DNA from: Oligoflexales bacterium
GTDB taxonomy: Bacteria; Bdellovibrionota_B; Oligoflexia; Oligoflexales; RGVZ01
Assembly (NCBI GenBank): GCA_947494335.1
Contig: CANLUT010000001.1
Coordinates: forward strand, 725,649 to 789,648
Length of the DNA stretch: 64,000 bases
Direction of reading: 5' to 3'
Shown piece by piece: positions 27,099 to 35,846 of the stretch. How positions within the stretch are numbered: position 1 is the stretch's first letter; each line of letters starts with the position of its first letter. The notes under the pieces are model-generated. The model did not search any database and was not told the DNA's origin. It was given only the letters and a program-made list of their open reading frames with translations. The position numbers were made by a program, and so were the translations under genes.

Positions 27099-28181
27099 CT
27101 ACTTGCCCTCGCGGTAAGGTTGGCCTCGCGCAATAACCTGTTTGGGTGACTTCGGAGTCTGTTTTTCAATGCCCCCAGAGGTACAAACCAAATAGTCAAA
27201 AAAGCCTTTATAACGCTCTTTGCCCTCTTCCCTAACTGGGCGTCCCACGACTACAGCAGTTTCATCAGCGGCTAGTTGCATGGCAGGTGAAGCAAATGCA
27301 AAAAGGCTACCGGCATGCCGAGACCGATTCATGCCCAGCTCTTCGTCGATCCACTGAGCAAGAGGCGGTTGCTCCCACTCTCCCTCGCTGTAGCACCAGT
27401 CTTTCGGACGATCTAGCATCGGGCAGTGATTGCTGTGAGGACAGGGGTAGAGGGCCTCGTAGCCTGCGGCACATAGAGTGTCGCGTAACTCCATCGCCGG
27501 ACGGGACATGTGTTCGAGCGCAGGTTCAGCAATAAACAGCAACGCCTGCTCATTTCTCTCAACATGCCGACTCATAATTGAAAGTAGTTTTCGACGCGCG
27601 GGGTTGTTGCGTGTCAGCTCGTTCCAAACGTAACCAAGCAAGTATATATGCACCGTATCTTCGCCGGGTCGGCTACAGAACTGTTTAGGGTCGAGGTCTT
27701 CAATCACTCGTCGGCTAGTTTTGGCAGTCAGTCCAGATCCAGCAGCCAGTAACTTTGCAGCATCAAGGAGTGGGCCGCTGCCATCAATTAGAAAATACTC
27801 AGCATCAATGCCCAGGGCTAATGACATGGCACCAGATCCGCATCCGATATCATAGACGCGAACTTTCTTTTGTTTGAGCTTTTTCCGCCAACCATGCCTT
27901 TTGTCGGAGCGTTCAAACAACTCCGCTGCCCTTGCCATGTTGGCTAAGTGAAAGCCGAGCAAGTAGGCCACAACCGACTGTTTGTTATTGAGAAGTTTAC
28001 GCGATAGCTCATCGCGACGCTGCGTGTAGATTTCCCAGATCTCTTGGACCGTTGGCTTTGCTGCTTTGAAGATGGCCTTGAATACAACGTCTGATCGCCT
28101 TCCCCGGGGGTCAAAGCCTTTAGGGAGACGACCGAGCTTGTTGACGGTGGCGACAAATACCTGAAATGGGTCTGATTTCAT
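27099..28181 (-). CDS. Rsm22-like small ribosomal subunit methyltransferase
   Basis: Rsm22 proteins are SAM-dependent methyltransferases associated with mitochondrial-type and bacterial small ribosomal subunits. The SAM motif I reads VYDIGCGSGAMSLALG. Downstream is the family cysteine signature PCPHSNHCPMLDRPKDWC, which binds a metal (Fe-S or Zn). Length 360 fits. ATG 28181 follows aggaatt. It is divergent from lipA, and the upstream end of the lipA ORF overlaps it. Confidence 0.82.
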   Translation of the reverse strand: MKSDPFQVFVATVNKLGRLPKGFDPRGRRSDVVFKAIFKAAKPTVQEIWEIYTQRRDELSRKLLNNKQSVVAYLLGFHLANMARAAELFERSDKRHGWRKKLKQKKVRVYDIGCGSGAMSLALGIDAEYFLIDGSGPLLDAAKLLAAGSGLTAKTSRRVIEDLDPKQFCSRPGEDTVHIYLLGYVWNELTRNNPARRKLLSIMSRHVERNEQALLFIAEPALEHMSRPAMELRDTLCAAGYEALYPCPHSNHCPMLDRPKDWCYSEGEWEQPPLAQWIDEELGMNRSRHAGSLFAFASPAMQLAADETAVVVGRPVREEGKERYKGFFDYLVCTSGGIEKQTPKSPKQVIARGQPYREGK

Positions 28182-28276
28182 TGATTAATTCCTGTAGAGT
28201 CCGTGCTTTACGAGAGGCCTTGGGAGTGATAAGAACGAGGATTCAAAGACGACCACTTGCTGTGAAAGCGAATGCC

Positions 28277-29218
28277 ATGAATTCTAGTGACAAAACACCT
28301 GCAGATGCCAATCGCTCCCTTCATATCGGAAAACCTGCCTGGCTGAAAACACCGATTCCAACCGGCGAGACCTATTTTAACATTAAACGTGATCTTCGGG
28401 ACCGCAAACTCTACACTGTTTGTGAGGAAGCCAAGTGCCCCAACATCGGCCAGTGCTGGAACACAAACACAGCAACCTTTATGGTGCTGGGTGAGGTTTG
28501 TACACGGGGCTGCCGTTTTTGCAACGTCAAAACAGGAAATCCAAACGGTTGGCTAGACCATGACGAGCCGCGGCAGGTCGCCGAAAGTGCCGCGCTGATG
28601 AAGCTTAAGTATGTGGTTATCACGATGGTTGACCGCGATGATTTGCCAGATGGTGGCGCTGCGCACGTTGCTAAAGTTATCCGCGAGGTGCGTACCCAAA
28701 ACCCCGGAATTGTCATTGAACTTCTCGCAGGCGACTTTAGAGGAAGTGATGAGGCCCTCAAGACCATTTTAGCAGAACGCCCTGATGTTTATGCTCACAA
28801 TATTGAGACCATTGAGCGTCTTTCTCCGCGGGTTAGAGATGCGCGGGCCAATTATTGGCAGTCTGTGAAGGCGCTGCAGCGCGTGCGTGAAGTTGCAGAT
28901 TACCGGGTTTACACCAAAAGTGCGATCATGCTGGGATTGGGAGAAGAGGAGTCTGAGGTGCGTAAAAGCCTCGAAGACTTGCGTGAGGCTGGTGTTGAGT
29001 TCGTTACCATTGGACAATATATGCGGCCCACCAATAAGCACCTATCCATCAAACGCTTTGCGCATCCTGATGAATTTAAGCGTCTCGGTGACTACGCTGA
29101 GCAAATCGGATATCTAGCAGTGGCATCGGCTCCGCTTGTCAGGTCCTCATACAAAGCCCACGAATACTACGCGAAGGCGCTCGAAAAAGTTGCGGCCCAT
29201 GCGTCGCGTCCCTCCTAG
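28277..29218 (+). CDS. lipA: lipoyl synthase
   Basis: LipA is a radical SAM enzyme that inserts two sulfurs into protein-bound octanoate. The auxiliary cluster motif CEEAKCPNIGQC and the radical SAM motif CTRGCRFC are both intact, followed by YVVITMVDRDDLPDGGA; the conserved Arg-Ser-Ser near the end reads VRSSYKAHEY. The track start at 28166 lies inside the divergent Rsm22-like gene; ATG 28277 gives a normal 313 residues. lipB is not seen nearby. An acyltransferase follows with overlap. Confidence 0.95.
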   Translation: MNSSDKTPADANRSLHIGKPAWLKTPIPTGETYFNIKRDLRDRKLYTVCEEAKCPNIGQCWNTNTATFMVLGEVCTRGCRFCNVKTGNPNGWLDHDEPRQVAESAALMKLKYVVITMVDRDDLPDGGAAHVAKVIREVRTQNPGIVIELLAGDFRGSDEALKTILAERPDVYAHNIETIERLSPRVRDARANYWQSVKALQRVREVADYRVYTKSAIMLGLGEEESEVRKSLEDLREAGVEFVTIGQYMRPTNKHLSIKRFAHPDEFKRLGDYAEQIGYLAVASAPLVRSSYKAHEYYAKALEKVAAHASRPS

Positions 29219-30089
29219 AAGCAGTAAGGCGAGCAGCTGGAGATTTGATTTGAAGCTATTAAGATTACTCGCCGGTATTCCGCCAAAGCTCCTGCCGTTT
29301 TTTGTTTGGTGTGTTTATTGGTTGAGCTATCCGTTTGCAGCCAGAGATCGCCGCGTCATCCAAGCCAATATTGCTAAAGTCTTCGGCTTGCCGTCCCATT
29401 CCGAGTTTTCGCGCGCTTTCGTCAGGCAGAATCAACAAATGCAGGCACTGATGATGCTGGAAACCCTGCGTTATCTCTTTCGTCCCGATACACTCGTTTT
29501 AAAAGGTCTCGAAGAGGGCAAAGAGAAGCTGCGCAAGGCGTCTCAGGATTCAGGGGTGGTTATTATTACGGCCCATCACGGTTCCTGGGAACTTGCAGGA
29601 CATGGTGCAGCGCTTGGCTTTGACCGTGATTTTTTTGTCTTAGCCAAGCCGAGCAAAGCAAGCTGGCTAACTCCTATTTTAGATCAAATTCGCGAACGTT
29701 TACGGATGAAGGTTCTGTGGACAGATTCAAAATCTCTATTAAGAGATATGATGGCCATTGCTCAGCGCAAAGAGCATCTCGGATTTGTTATGGATCAGCG
29801 GCCTCTGAACAAACAGGGCGGTCATCCGTGCGTGTTTCTCGGAGTCGATGGTACACAAATCGTCAGTGGTCCGGTGATGATGGCGATCAAAAAGAATATG
29901 CCCGTATTTAGCGTGTACATGATGCGCGTTGGACTTGGGGCCTATCAATTCTACTGTAACGAAGTTTTGCCGCCAAATCATGGGCGGACCGATGAGCTTG
30001 AAGTGGCGCAGCTGATGGCTGACAATATGTCGAACATGATCCGACGATATCCAGAGCAATGGTCTTGGAGTTATCGTCGGTGGAAATGA
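29199..30089 (+). CDS. LpxL/HtrB-like lysophospholipid (lipid A) acyltransferase
   Basis: This family adds secondary acyl chains to lipid A. The HX4E catalytic motif appears as AHHGSWELAG, followed by the phosphate-binding FVMDQRP and GVDGTQIVSGPVMMA. One N-terminal hydrophobic segment (FFVWCVYWLSYPFAA) would anchor it to the inner membrane. The start is uncertain: ATG 29199 overlaps lipA, while TTG 29250 has a better ribosome site (ggag) and still covers the domain. It may be cotranscribed with lipA. Confidence 0.82.
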   Translation: MRRVPPRSSKASSWRFDLKLLRLLAGIPPKLLPFFVWCVYWLSYPFAARDRRVIQANIAKVFGLPSHSEFSRAFVRQNQQMQALMMLETLRYLFRPDTLVLKGLEEGKEKLRKASQDSGVVIITAHHGSWELAGHGAALGFDRDFFVLAKPSKASWLTPILDQIRERLRMKVLWTDSKSLLRDMMAIAQRKEHLGFVMDQRPLNKQGGHPCVFLGVDGTQIVSGPVMMAIKKNMPVFSVYMMRVGLGAYQFYCNEVLPPNHGRTDELEVAQLMADNMSNMIRRYPEQWSWSYRRWK

Positions 30090-30153
30090 ATAATGCGCTC
30101 TTGTCTATTTTAAGAGGTTAAACGGACCTTCCCGACGGCCTGGTCCAACTTAT

Positions 30154-30639
30154 ATGACAGACATTAAACAAAAAATTCTAGAGCATCTGATTGCTGATTT
30201 AACGAGTGAGCGCGATATTATTGCTCGGGCGGCGGAAACCGCTCAGATTGAGGCCACGCATCCTGAGGCAAAGCCTGAGAATCAATACGACACAAGAAGC
30301 CTTGAGGCGTCGTACCTGGCAGGTGCCCAATTAGCTAGGATGTCGGAGCTGACGGCTAAAATCGAATGGCTCAGAAACATGGAGCTTCGTAGTTTTACTC
30401 GAGATGACCAGATTGCTCCTTCGGCACTGGTGCAATTGGATTCTCAAGGAAAGATCAGGAACTATTTTGTGACGGCTTGGGTATCCGGCTACAAGTATAA
30501 AATTGAAGAAAAAGAGATCCACGTCATATCTCTCCAGTCTCCATTTGGTGCCGCCATAAACAGCAAAAAGACTGGTGATTTCGTTACTGTGGTGATCGGC
30601 AACCAAGACCGAGAATTTGAGATTCTCAACATTAAATAG
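30154..30639 (+). CDS. GreA/GreB-like protein
   Basis: The 161-residue protein begins with a helical N-terminus and ends with a GreA/GreB-like FKBP-type domain (ITVISLQSPFGAAI-like segment, here IHVISLQSPFGAAINSKKTG and DFVTVVI). The central phrase NQYDTRSLEASYLAGAQ is typical of a Gre-related family distinct from true GreA. It may bind RNA polymerase but lacks the usual long acidic coiled-coil, so cleavage stimulation is uncertain. ATG 30154 is preceded by only a weak site. Confidence 0.7.
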   Translation: MTDIKQKILEHLIADLTSERDIIARAAETAQIEATHPEAKPENQYDTRSLEASYLAGAQLARMSELTAKIEWLRNMELRSFTRDDQIAPSALVQLDSQGKIRNYFVTAWVSGYKYKIEEKEIHVISLQSPFGAAINSKKTGDFVTVVIGNQDREFEILNIK

Positions 30640-30653
30640 CTCGAAAGAAAAAT

Positions 30654-31016
30654 TTAGGATTTTTTCACAAATTCTGACTTTAAATTCATGGCGCCAAAAC
30701 CGTCGATTTTGCATGCGACGTTGTGGCCATCTGATGAGTCGATCAGTCGGATGTTTTTAACTTTGGTTCCCACCTTTACCGATGACGAGGAGCCTTTTAT
30801 CTTAAGATCTTTGATTACCGTTACAGAATCACCATCCGCAAGCTTATTTCCAAATGCGTCCTTAATAATTTCGTCATCGTTAGAATCTGTCTCGATCGGC
30901 TCATTTGAGCCAGAATCAAGAGACCATTCGTGGCCGCAACTGGCACAGTTCCAAAGTCTCCCGTCGTGGTAGGGGTGTTCGGAATCACATTTTGGACAAT
31001 GGGTTGGGTCTGACAT
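30654..31016 (-). CDS. phnA: PhnA/YjdM family zinc-ribbon protein
   Basis: Despite its name this family is not needed for phosphonate use in Escherichia coli. The track start at 31058 is 14 codons too early; ATG 31016 follows aagga. The zinc ribbon reads [13 protein letters not shown] then CASCGHEW, followed by the conserved beta domain [17 protein letters not shown] and [11 protein letters not shown]. Length 120 is normal. It is convergent with the GreA/B-like gene and divergent from the HutD gene. Confidence 0.92.
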   Translation of the reverse strand: MSDPTHCPKCDSEHPYHDGRLWNCASCGHEWSLDSGSNEPIETDSNDDEIIKDAFGNKLADGDSVTVIKDLKIKGSSSSVKVGTKVKNIRLIDSSDGHNVACKIDGFGAMNLKSEFVKKS

Positions 31017-31164
31017 GGCTTGATCCTTGTTGAAGTCGCATAAAGGCTGAAGTAGCAAATGGACGTTACTCCGTCAGTAAAATTCGCACTATCGGTGTAC
31101 TGGAGTCTTTGAAAAGTCTGCTAAAGTAATCACAACGCCTCAACGATAGGGAGTTCAACAACGG

Positions 31165-31752
31165 ATGCACAAACTGACGTCGGAACAGTTCAAAGTCATG
31201 CCATGGAGGAACGGCCTGGGTTTCACCACGGAGCTTTATCGCTTGAATAGTGGCGACGATATGATGTTTCGAATTTCCATGGCAAAGGTCAACGAGTCAG
31301 GCCCATTCAGTGATTTTTCCGGCTATGACCGTACACTGGTTAATCTTGGTCCGGGAGTTATGAATTTGACAATGAATGCTGGGCTAAAGTCAGTTCTAAG
31401 TCCATTACAAGTAATTCATTTTGACGGATCATGGCCTGTGCATTGCGAGGTGACGGCTTCGTCTGAAGATCTAAATATTTTTTGCCGTCAGAGTCGCTAT
31501 TTTGCGTCGACATGTATCCACCTACTGGCAAAACCAGAATTTATTCCTTTGTTGCCAGTTACAGGCCTGTTTATCCTGGTACTCGAGGGTCAGCTTTGCG
31601 CGCAAGATGCGGATGGTCGAGAGATCCTGATTAATCGCCACGAAGCTCTATTACACGAGCCTGACAGCAAGCGTGGTCATTCGCATTTGATGCTGGTGAG
31701 CGCGTCTGATACGATTTGTTCTGTAGCGGTGATTTCTTTTAGGCCCATCTAA
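31165..31752 (+). CDS. HutD/Ves family cupin protein
   Basis: HutD proteins have a double cupin fold; in Pseudomonas HutD is thought to limit histidine use, while Ves in Escherichia coli is cold-induced. The N-terminal signature KVMPWRNGLGFTTELYRL and FSDFSGYDRTLVNLGPG are clear. No other hut genes are present in the window, so a link with histidine breakdown is not supported here. Length 195 is normal. Confidence 0.85.
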   Translation: MHKLTSEQFKVMPWRNGLGFTTELYRLNSGDDMMFRISMAKVNESGPFSDFSGYDRTLVNLGPGVMNLTMNAGLKSVLSPLQVIHFDGSWPVHCEVTASSEDLNIFCRQSRYFASTCIHLLAKPEFIPLLPVTGLFILVLEGQLCAQDADGREILINRHEALLHEPDSKRGHSHLMLVSASDTICSVAVISFRPI

Positions 31753-31806
31753 AGCATGATAAAATCTTGGTATTGATGCGGAACAATAACACTGAGGTTC
31801 ATGTTT

Positions 31807-32193
31807 ATGCGATCATTCATCATTGCCTTGATCCCGACATTTTTTTATTCAACATTACAAGCAGCTCCGACGTTAGAATGTACACACTACATCTACTCAG
31901 GAATGCCTTTTGTAACAATTAAGATGACCGTGGATCATGACGGTCACATCCAACGACTGGCTGATTTGTCACATTATGGAAACACGCAACAAATCGCTGT
32001 GGTCGAAAATCCGACGCGAGATGACGAGCTCTATCATCTGACGGTCGACGCTGATCGGCCCGGTCAGGAACTATATCTAGAGATATATAAGCAAGCTGAT
32101 GCTGCTTTCAGTGCCTCCTATAACGCCAAGCTCATCAATCCACAATCTCCTGCCATGAAGGAAATGCTCGGCAACTGTGCCGAAGAGCGCTAA
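31807..32193 (+). CDS. hypothetical secreted protein
   Basis: Two ATGs, 31801 and 31807, fit; gaggt upstream favours the second. The N-terminus is a signal peptide (MRSFIIALIPTFFYSTLQA) and the mature part of about 108 residues has two cysteines (ECTHY and GNCAEER) that probably form a disulfide between its ends. I recognise no family. Confidence 0.65.
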   Translation: MRSFIIALIPTFFYSTLQAAPTLECTHYIYSGMPFVTIKMTVDHDGHIQRLADLSHYGNTQQIAVVENPTRDDELYHLTVDADRPGQELYLEIYKQADAAFSASYNAKLINPQSPAMKEMLGNCAEER

Positions 32194-32340
32194 ACAATTT
32201 TATATATAGTTTTATAAAAATTTATCAAATAATAAAATTTATTAGAAACTCAAAATCATGAAATGATTGAGATTTATCGATTTTTAGAGCTTGTGTATCT
32301 GCTCGCACCCTTTGAACCCTATTACCAATCTGTGGTAGAA
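32194..32340. other. AT-rich intergenic block with small inverted repeat
   Basis: About 60 bases of almost pure A/T follow the stop of the preceding gene, then AATCAT-GAA-ATGATT forms a short inverted repeat at 32254-32268. The block could act as an UP element or a binding site. I could not pick a unique promoter within it. Confidence 0.4.
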
Positions 32341-32376
32341 CTCCCGGAGTGACCAGGCGCGTGGTCTACGGGAGGA
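32341..32376 (+). promoter_or_regulatory. hairpin that buries the ribosome site of the next gene
   Basis: CTCCCG pairs with CGGGAG and, inside a small internal loop, GACCA pairs with TGGTC around a six-base loop. The right outer arm is the Shine-Dalgarno (GGGAGGA) of the lipoprotein starting at 32383. The stem has 11 pairs in two blocks. This is the layout of a translational switch or RNA thermometer. Confidence 0.6.
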
Positions 32377-32382
32377 ATTGTT

Positions 32383-33357
32383 ATGAGACAGTTGAAACAG
32401 TTTGAGTTGGGGTCTTTGGGCATCCTTATTTGCGCATCGCTGATAACAGGGTGCGACTCCCATGCAACCCATCAGCCGACAGTAGAAAACGAACAGCAGA
32501 CGACGTCTGACGAAGGCTTGCCATCGGACTCAACCCAAGGACCTGGTGATCAGGGCCAAGGCGGTAACATGTCTGACGGCGCGCGGGGTGAGGGCGTCGA
32601 TTTTGACTGGCGAACCATTGCGCGCATGACGGAAGTTTCAGTGATTGGATTCACCGGAGACAATTACGGTAGTGCGTTTTTTCAAGAAATTTTAAGCCGA
32701 GCTCAGCCTAAGCTTTTTGATGAACCGGCCACAACAGCGCACGAGACGTTGCATATTGTTCATAGTGACATGAGGCAAAAGACCTCTGCTAAAGACGGTT
32801 TCTTTTATCATCGTGACGGCAAAGGTATCTACATTCTTGATCCAAAAGACAACCTTGCCGATGTAAAAAATCACATCGGTTCGTCATACCAGAAGATGGC
32901 CCAATTTAATTACGACACGTATTTGGTGAAGCAGTTACAGTACTGGAAGAATACTCATTATCTGATGGATGAATGGACATGTTTTTTAGCCACGGCGAGA
33001 ACAGCCATTGAGGTTCAAATGGCTGGTAAGTGGACTGAAAAGTTTGCGGGAAATAATGTTGATCCCCTCGAGGGTCTCGTGGATCTGATGTACTTTAACG
33101 CGGCATCACTTGTTTCTATCAAGAAAGTAGATCCTGATTACCTGAAGTCTAATCAGCAGTACAAAGCTGCGTTCGCAATGAATATGGAAGAAAGTATCGC
33201 GTGGATTAAAAAGGCCGCTACGGTCTCTTATTGGGACAAGTCGGAGGCTTTTGCAAAATTAGCAAATCTGCAGAAGGCAGACGACGGCGCGGCTATCCGA
33301 GCTGCTATTAAAGAACTGTTGGGCGAAGCATGGGCCAAACGCGTTCTCGGTATTTAA
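32383..33357 (+). CDS. lipoprotein with HExxH motif, possible metallopeptidase
   Basis: The lipobox LITGC (Cys 24) marks a lipoprotein, followed by a disordered Gln/Gly/Asp-rich linker to about residue 75. A HETLH motif (residues 120-124) matches the HExxH zinc signature of many metallopeptidases; a candidate third ligand Glu lies in MDEWTCFLATARTAIE (197 or 210). The second half is helical. I do not recognise a named family, so peptidase activity is inferred from the motif alone. Its ribosome site is sealed in a hairpin. It is convergent with the cupin gene. Confidence 0.7.
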   Translation: MRQLKQFELGSLGILICASLITGCDSHATHQPTVENEQQTTSDEGLPSDSTQGPGDQGQGGNMSDGARGEGVDFDWRTIARMTEVSVIGFTGDNYGSAFFQEILSRAQPKLFDEPATTAHETLHIVHSDMRQKTSAKDGFFYHRDGKGIYILDPKDNLADVKNHIGSSYQKMAQFNYDTYLVKQLQYWKNTHYLMDEWTCFLATARTAIEVQMAGKWTEKFAGNNVDPLEGLVDLMYFNAASLVSIKKVDPDYLKSNQQYKAAFAMNMEESIAWIKKAATVSYWDKSEAFAKLANLQKADDGAAIRAAIKELLGEAWAKRVLGI

Positions 33358-33366
33358 TTCTGGATG

Positions 33367-33879
33367 CTAGTCCGAAAGGCGCGATATCCAGTCGTGCGTT
33401 TCGGCGCTGGTATCTGCAAACGATTTCATAAGTTCTTTTTTTGATGCTAACTCAAAATCTGTAAACTCAAAGCCAGGTGAAACAGTGCATCCGACTAGGG
33501 TGTAGCCATGGGTTGTTGGGCCTTCATGCAGTGCACCAAACCATGTGTTTTTTGGAATGATCACCTGCGGTTTGGCATCCCCGAGTCCAACTGGTCCGAC
33601 AACCTCTCTCCGGATCGTAGCTTCAGTTGAGATCATGACCACGGTAATCGGGTCACCCTGGTGGAAATGCCAGATCTCGTCAGACGCCAGTCGATGAAAT
33701 TTTGAAATGTCTCCGTGAGGCATTAGGAAGTAGATGCTCGTGCCGGCTGAGCGTGGTCCAAGATCGTTGAATTGACCTTTTTCAGAGGCGCGATAGGTTT
33801 CCACGTAATAACCACCCTCGGGGTGAGGAATCATTTGAAGTGCGGAAATGACGTCCTGGAAATTATGGATTCTGGTCAT
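33367..33879 (-). CDS. DUF985 cupin family protein
   Basis: The cupin core is clear: PHPEGGYYVETYR, SIYFLMPHGDISKFHRL, DEIWHFHQGDP and NTWFGALHEG. The family resembles yeast YML079w; its ligand is unknown. Length 170 is normal. Its start overlaps the DUF454 gene stop by four bases, so it is the last gene of a three-gene minus-strand operon with DUF454 and a flavodoxin-fold reductase. Confidence 0.9.
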   Translation of the reverse strand: MTRIHNFQDVISALQMIPHPEGGYYVETYRASEKGQFNDLGPRSAGTSIYFLMPHGDISKFHRLASDEIWHFHQGDPITVVMISTEATIRREVVGPVGLGDAKPQVIIPKNTWFGALHEGPTTHGYTLVGCTVSPGFEFTDFELASKKELMKSFADTSAETHDWISRLSD

Positions 33880-34262
33880 TGGTTTTTACTCCCGGTTGCT
33901 GGCGATGATGGCCTCGTCCAAATGAAAAGCAGGACCAACGATATGACGATCAGAATTATGATTTTCAAATGGTCTGGTATGGTTTTGATAAAAAAAAGCG
34001 GAAAAGAGGCATTCACCACGATCAGACAAGTTGCCAGAATTTTTGCGGGTCTTCGGATGACTCCATTAGTTTGCCAGTCAATAATCGGTTGACTAAGTTT
34101 TGGGTGTGTCATCAGCCAAGTGTGAAAACGCACTGAACTTTTAGCAAAGCAGCCAGCCGCCAGCAGTAAAAAGGGAGTGGTTGGCAAAATTGGAGTGACG
34201 ATGCCGATCACTCCAATAGCTACGAAGATCCATCCTAGCACGATGTAGATAGGTCGAAGCAT
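33876..34262 (-). CDS. DUF454 (YbaN-like) inner membrane protein
   Basis: The 128-residue protein shows the family phrase GVIGIVTPILPTTPFLLLAAGCFAKSS, with FHTWLMTHP, and has three to four hydrophobic segments. The function of YbaN proteins is unknown. It lies between the flavodoxin-like gene and the cupin gene in a short minus-strand operon. Confidence 0.9.
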   Translation of the reverse strand: MLRPIYIVLGWIFVAIGVIGIVTPILPTTPFLLLAAGCFAKSSVRFHTWLMTHPKLSQPIIDWQTNGVIRRPAKILATCLIVVNASFPLFFIKTIPDHLKIIILIVISLVLLFIWTRPSSPATGSKNQ

Positions 34263-34278
34263 CTTGATCGGACCTTGA

Positions 34279-35007
34279 TTACTTCTTTGAAGCGGCTTTC
34301 TTTTTAGCTGTCGAAGCGGACTTCTTTTTTAACGCGGTCTTTCTTTTGGCAGGCTTGCGCACGGCCTTTTTTTCGGCCGGCGTTGTTGGTTTTGTATTTG
34401 TCGAGGCTAGTCGATCGCCGGCGGAAAGAGCCATAACGAGGGAGTCTTCGATTTCGGTTAGCACAGCCAAGCGATCTTTGTCACTCATGCCAGGTACCTC
34501 TCCCAGCACAATCATACCAGCATCGTCACAGCCGCAAAAACTCCAAACATTGTCCCCCATGGTCATTGCCATCGCGTCCATCAAGCCGCTATTCTCGTAC
34601 TCATCAACGGCGGCACCCATCGTCGTGATCAGCTGAACTTTCTTGCCAGTAAGCAGAGGTTGAATGCCATCCTTAGGCGAGTGCTTGTAAGCAAATCCGT
34701 TTAGCAGTACCCGGTCAATCCATCCTTTTAAGATGGCCGGATAACCTGTCCACCATAAAGGGAAGACGAGTGAAATCAGATCTGACTTGGCGATTATTTT
34801 TTGCTCTTGAGCAACGTCGGCGGGTGTTTTGCCACTACGGATCTCTTGAAAATCTTCGGCAGAGAGAACCGGATTAAAATTCATTTTGTAGAGATCTCTG
34901 GTCACCACGGTGTTGCCAAGGTCGGAAGACAGCTGGCCCAAATGATCACAAATGGTGGCTGAAAAGCTTTTGGGGTTTGGATGAGCGTAAACGATCATGT
35001 GCTGCAT
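34279..35007 (-). CDS. NAD(P)H-dependent quinone reductase-like flavoprotein with Lys/Ala tail
   Basis: The first 195 residues match the flavodoxin_2 group (NQO1, MdaB, KefF): MIVYAHPNPKSFSATICDHL, DLISLVFPLWWTGYPAILKGW and FMN-site ITTMGAAVDEYENSG. These reduce quinones with two electrons using FMN or FAD. Unusually, the last 40 residues are a Lys/Ala/Thr-rich basic tail (AKRKTALKKKSASTAKKKAA) similar to histone H1-like nucleoid proteins, not seen in typical members. A low-affinity nucleic acid or membrane surface contact is possible. It heads the operon with DUF454 and DUF985. Confidence 0.85.
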   Translation of the reverse strand: MQHMIVYAHPNPKSFSATICDHLGQLSSDLGNTVVTRDLYKMNFNPVLSAEDFQEIRSGKTPADVAQEQKIIAKSDLISLVFPLWWTGYPAILKGWIDRVLLNGFAYKHSPKDGIQPLLTGKKVQLITTMGAAVDEYENSGLMDAMAMTMGDNVWSFCGCDDAGMIVLGEVPGMSDKDRLAVLTEIEDSLVMALSAGDRLASTNTKPTTPAEKKAVRKPAKRKTALKKKSASTAKKKAASKK

Positions 35008-35102
35008 GGGGGCTTCCTTGTGATGGCATTAGAAGAGAAGAAATCGTAACACCAAACCCTTGAATCTGCTACATTGTTAGAGGACAGATCTGTGCTTGAC
35101 CC

Positions 35103-35816
35103 ATGTGGAGGTTTTCGTTGAATCCAAGCCGATGGCAAATTCCGAAAAATTTGCGACCGATCATGGAGCTTTTGGAGGTCGCAACTTGCTGCACCGCAGT
35201 CGTATTCACCGATGCGACCAGTTCATCTATTATTTTGGGTGGGGTGATAGCCATCGCTGGTGCTCTATTGTTCACCTGGGCCGGAGGCTACCAGCGTATG
35301 GAGCGCGAAGGGGTGTTGACCCTTGGAGGTCCATACCGATTTGTTCGACACCCTTGGATCCTGGCCCGATTTCTGATGGTTTTTGGTATTATTTTGATGG
35401 CCCGTCTGCCTGTGCTTTTTTTGATCGCAATGGTGGGACTAACTCCCTTATACAGGCGCTTGACTAAGATGGAGTATCAATATCTCTACACGCAGTTGGG
35501 CCCATTGGCAGCCGAGTACAGGGCCTTTGTGTCCGGTTTTATGCCTCAATTTTCACCGGCGAAGTTGCCTAGTTATGGTCGAGGTGGGGTCGAAGACCAC
35601 TTTTCTTGGCGGCGTGCGCTTTGGAAGCGCCCTGGTCGCGGTTGGCTCGCGATATTGGGGGTTGGCGTCACCTTTATCGTCATGGCAGTATGGTTGGAAC
35701 AGTGGGCTCCCGTTTGGGTTTTCAGGCTGGTCACATCCGTAGTAGCGGTAGCTGCGATTTATTGGCTGATAAAAGACCGCGCTCAGTATAAAAGACGGAT
35801 GCTCGTAGAAGTTTAA
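35103..35816 (+). CDS. isoprenylcysteine methyltransferase-like membrane methyltransferase
   Basis: The signature GGPYRFVRHPWILARFLMVFG and the later MEYQYLYTQLGPLAAEYRAF belong to the ICMT/PEMT-like superfamily of membrane SAM methyltransferases. At least four hydrophobic segments precede and two follow this core. The substrate may be a lipid or protein; bacterial members are mostly unassigned. The start is not supported by a clear ribosome site. It is divergent from the flavodoxin operon. Confidence 0.72.
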   Translation: MWRFSLNPSRWQIPKNLRPIMELLEVATCCTAVVFTDATSSSIILGGVIAIAGALLFTWAGGYQRMEREGVLTLGGPYRFVRHPWILARFLMVFGIILMARLPVLFLIAMVGLTPLYRRLTKMEYQYLYTQLGPLAAEYRAFVSGFMPQFSPAKLPSYGRGGVEDHFSWRRALWKRPGRGWLAILGVGVTFIVMAVWLEQWAPVWVFRLVTSVVAVAAIYWLIKDRAQYKRRMLVEV

Positions 35817-35846
35817 TGTTCCCATTCCTGCATAAGGGTTTTAGCC

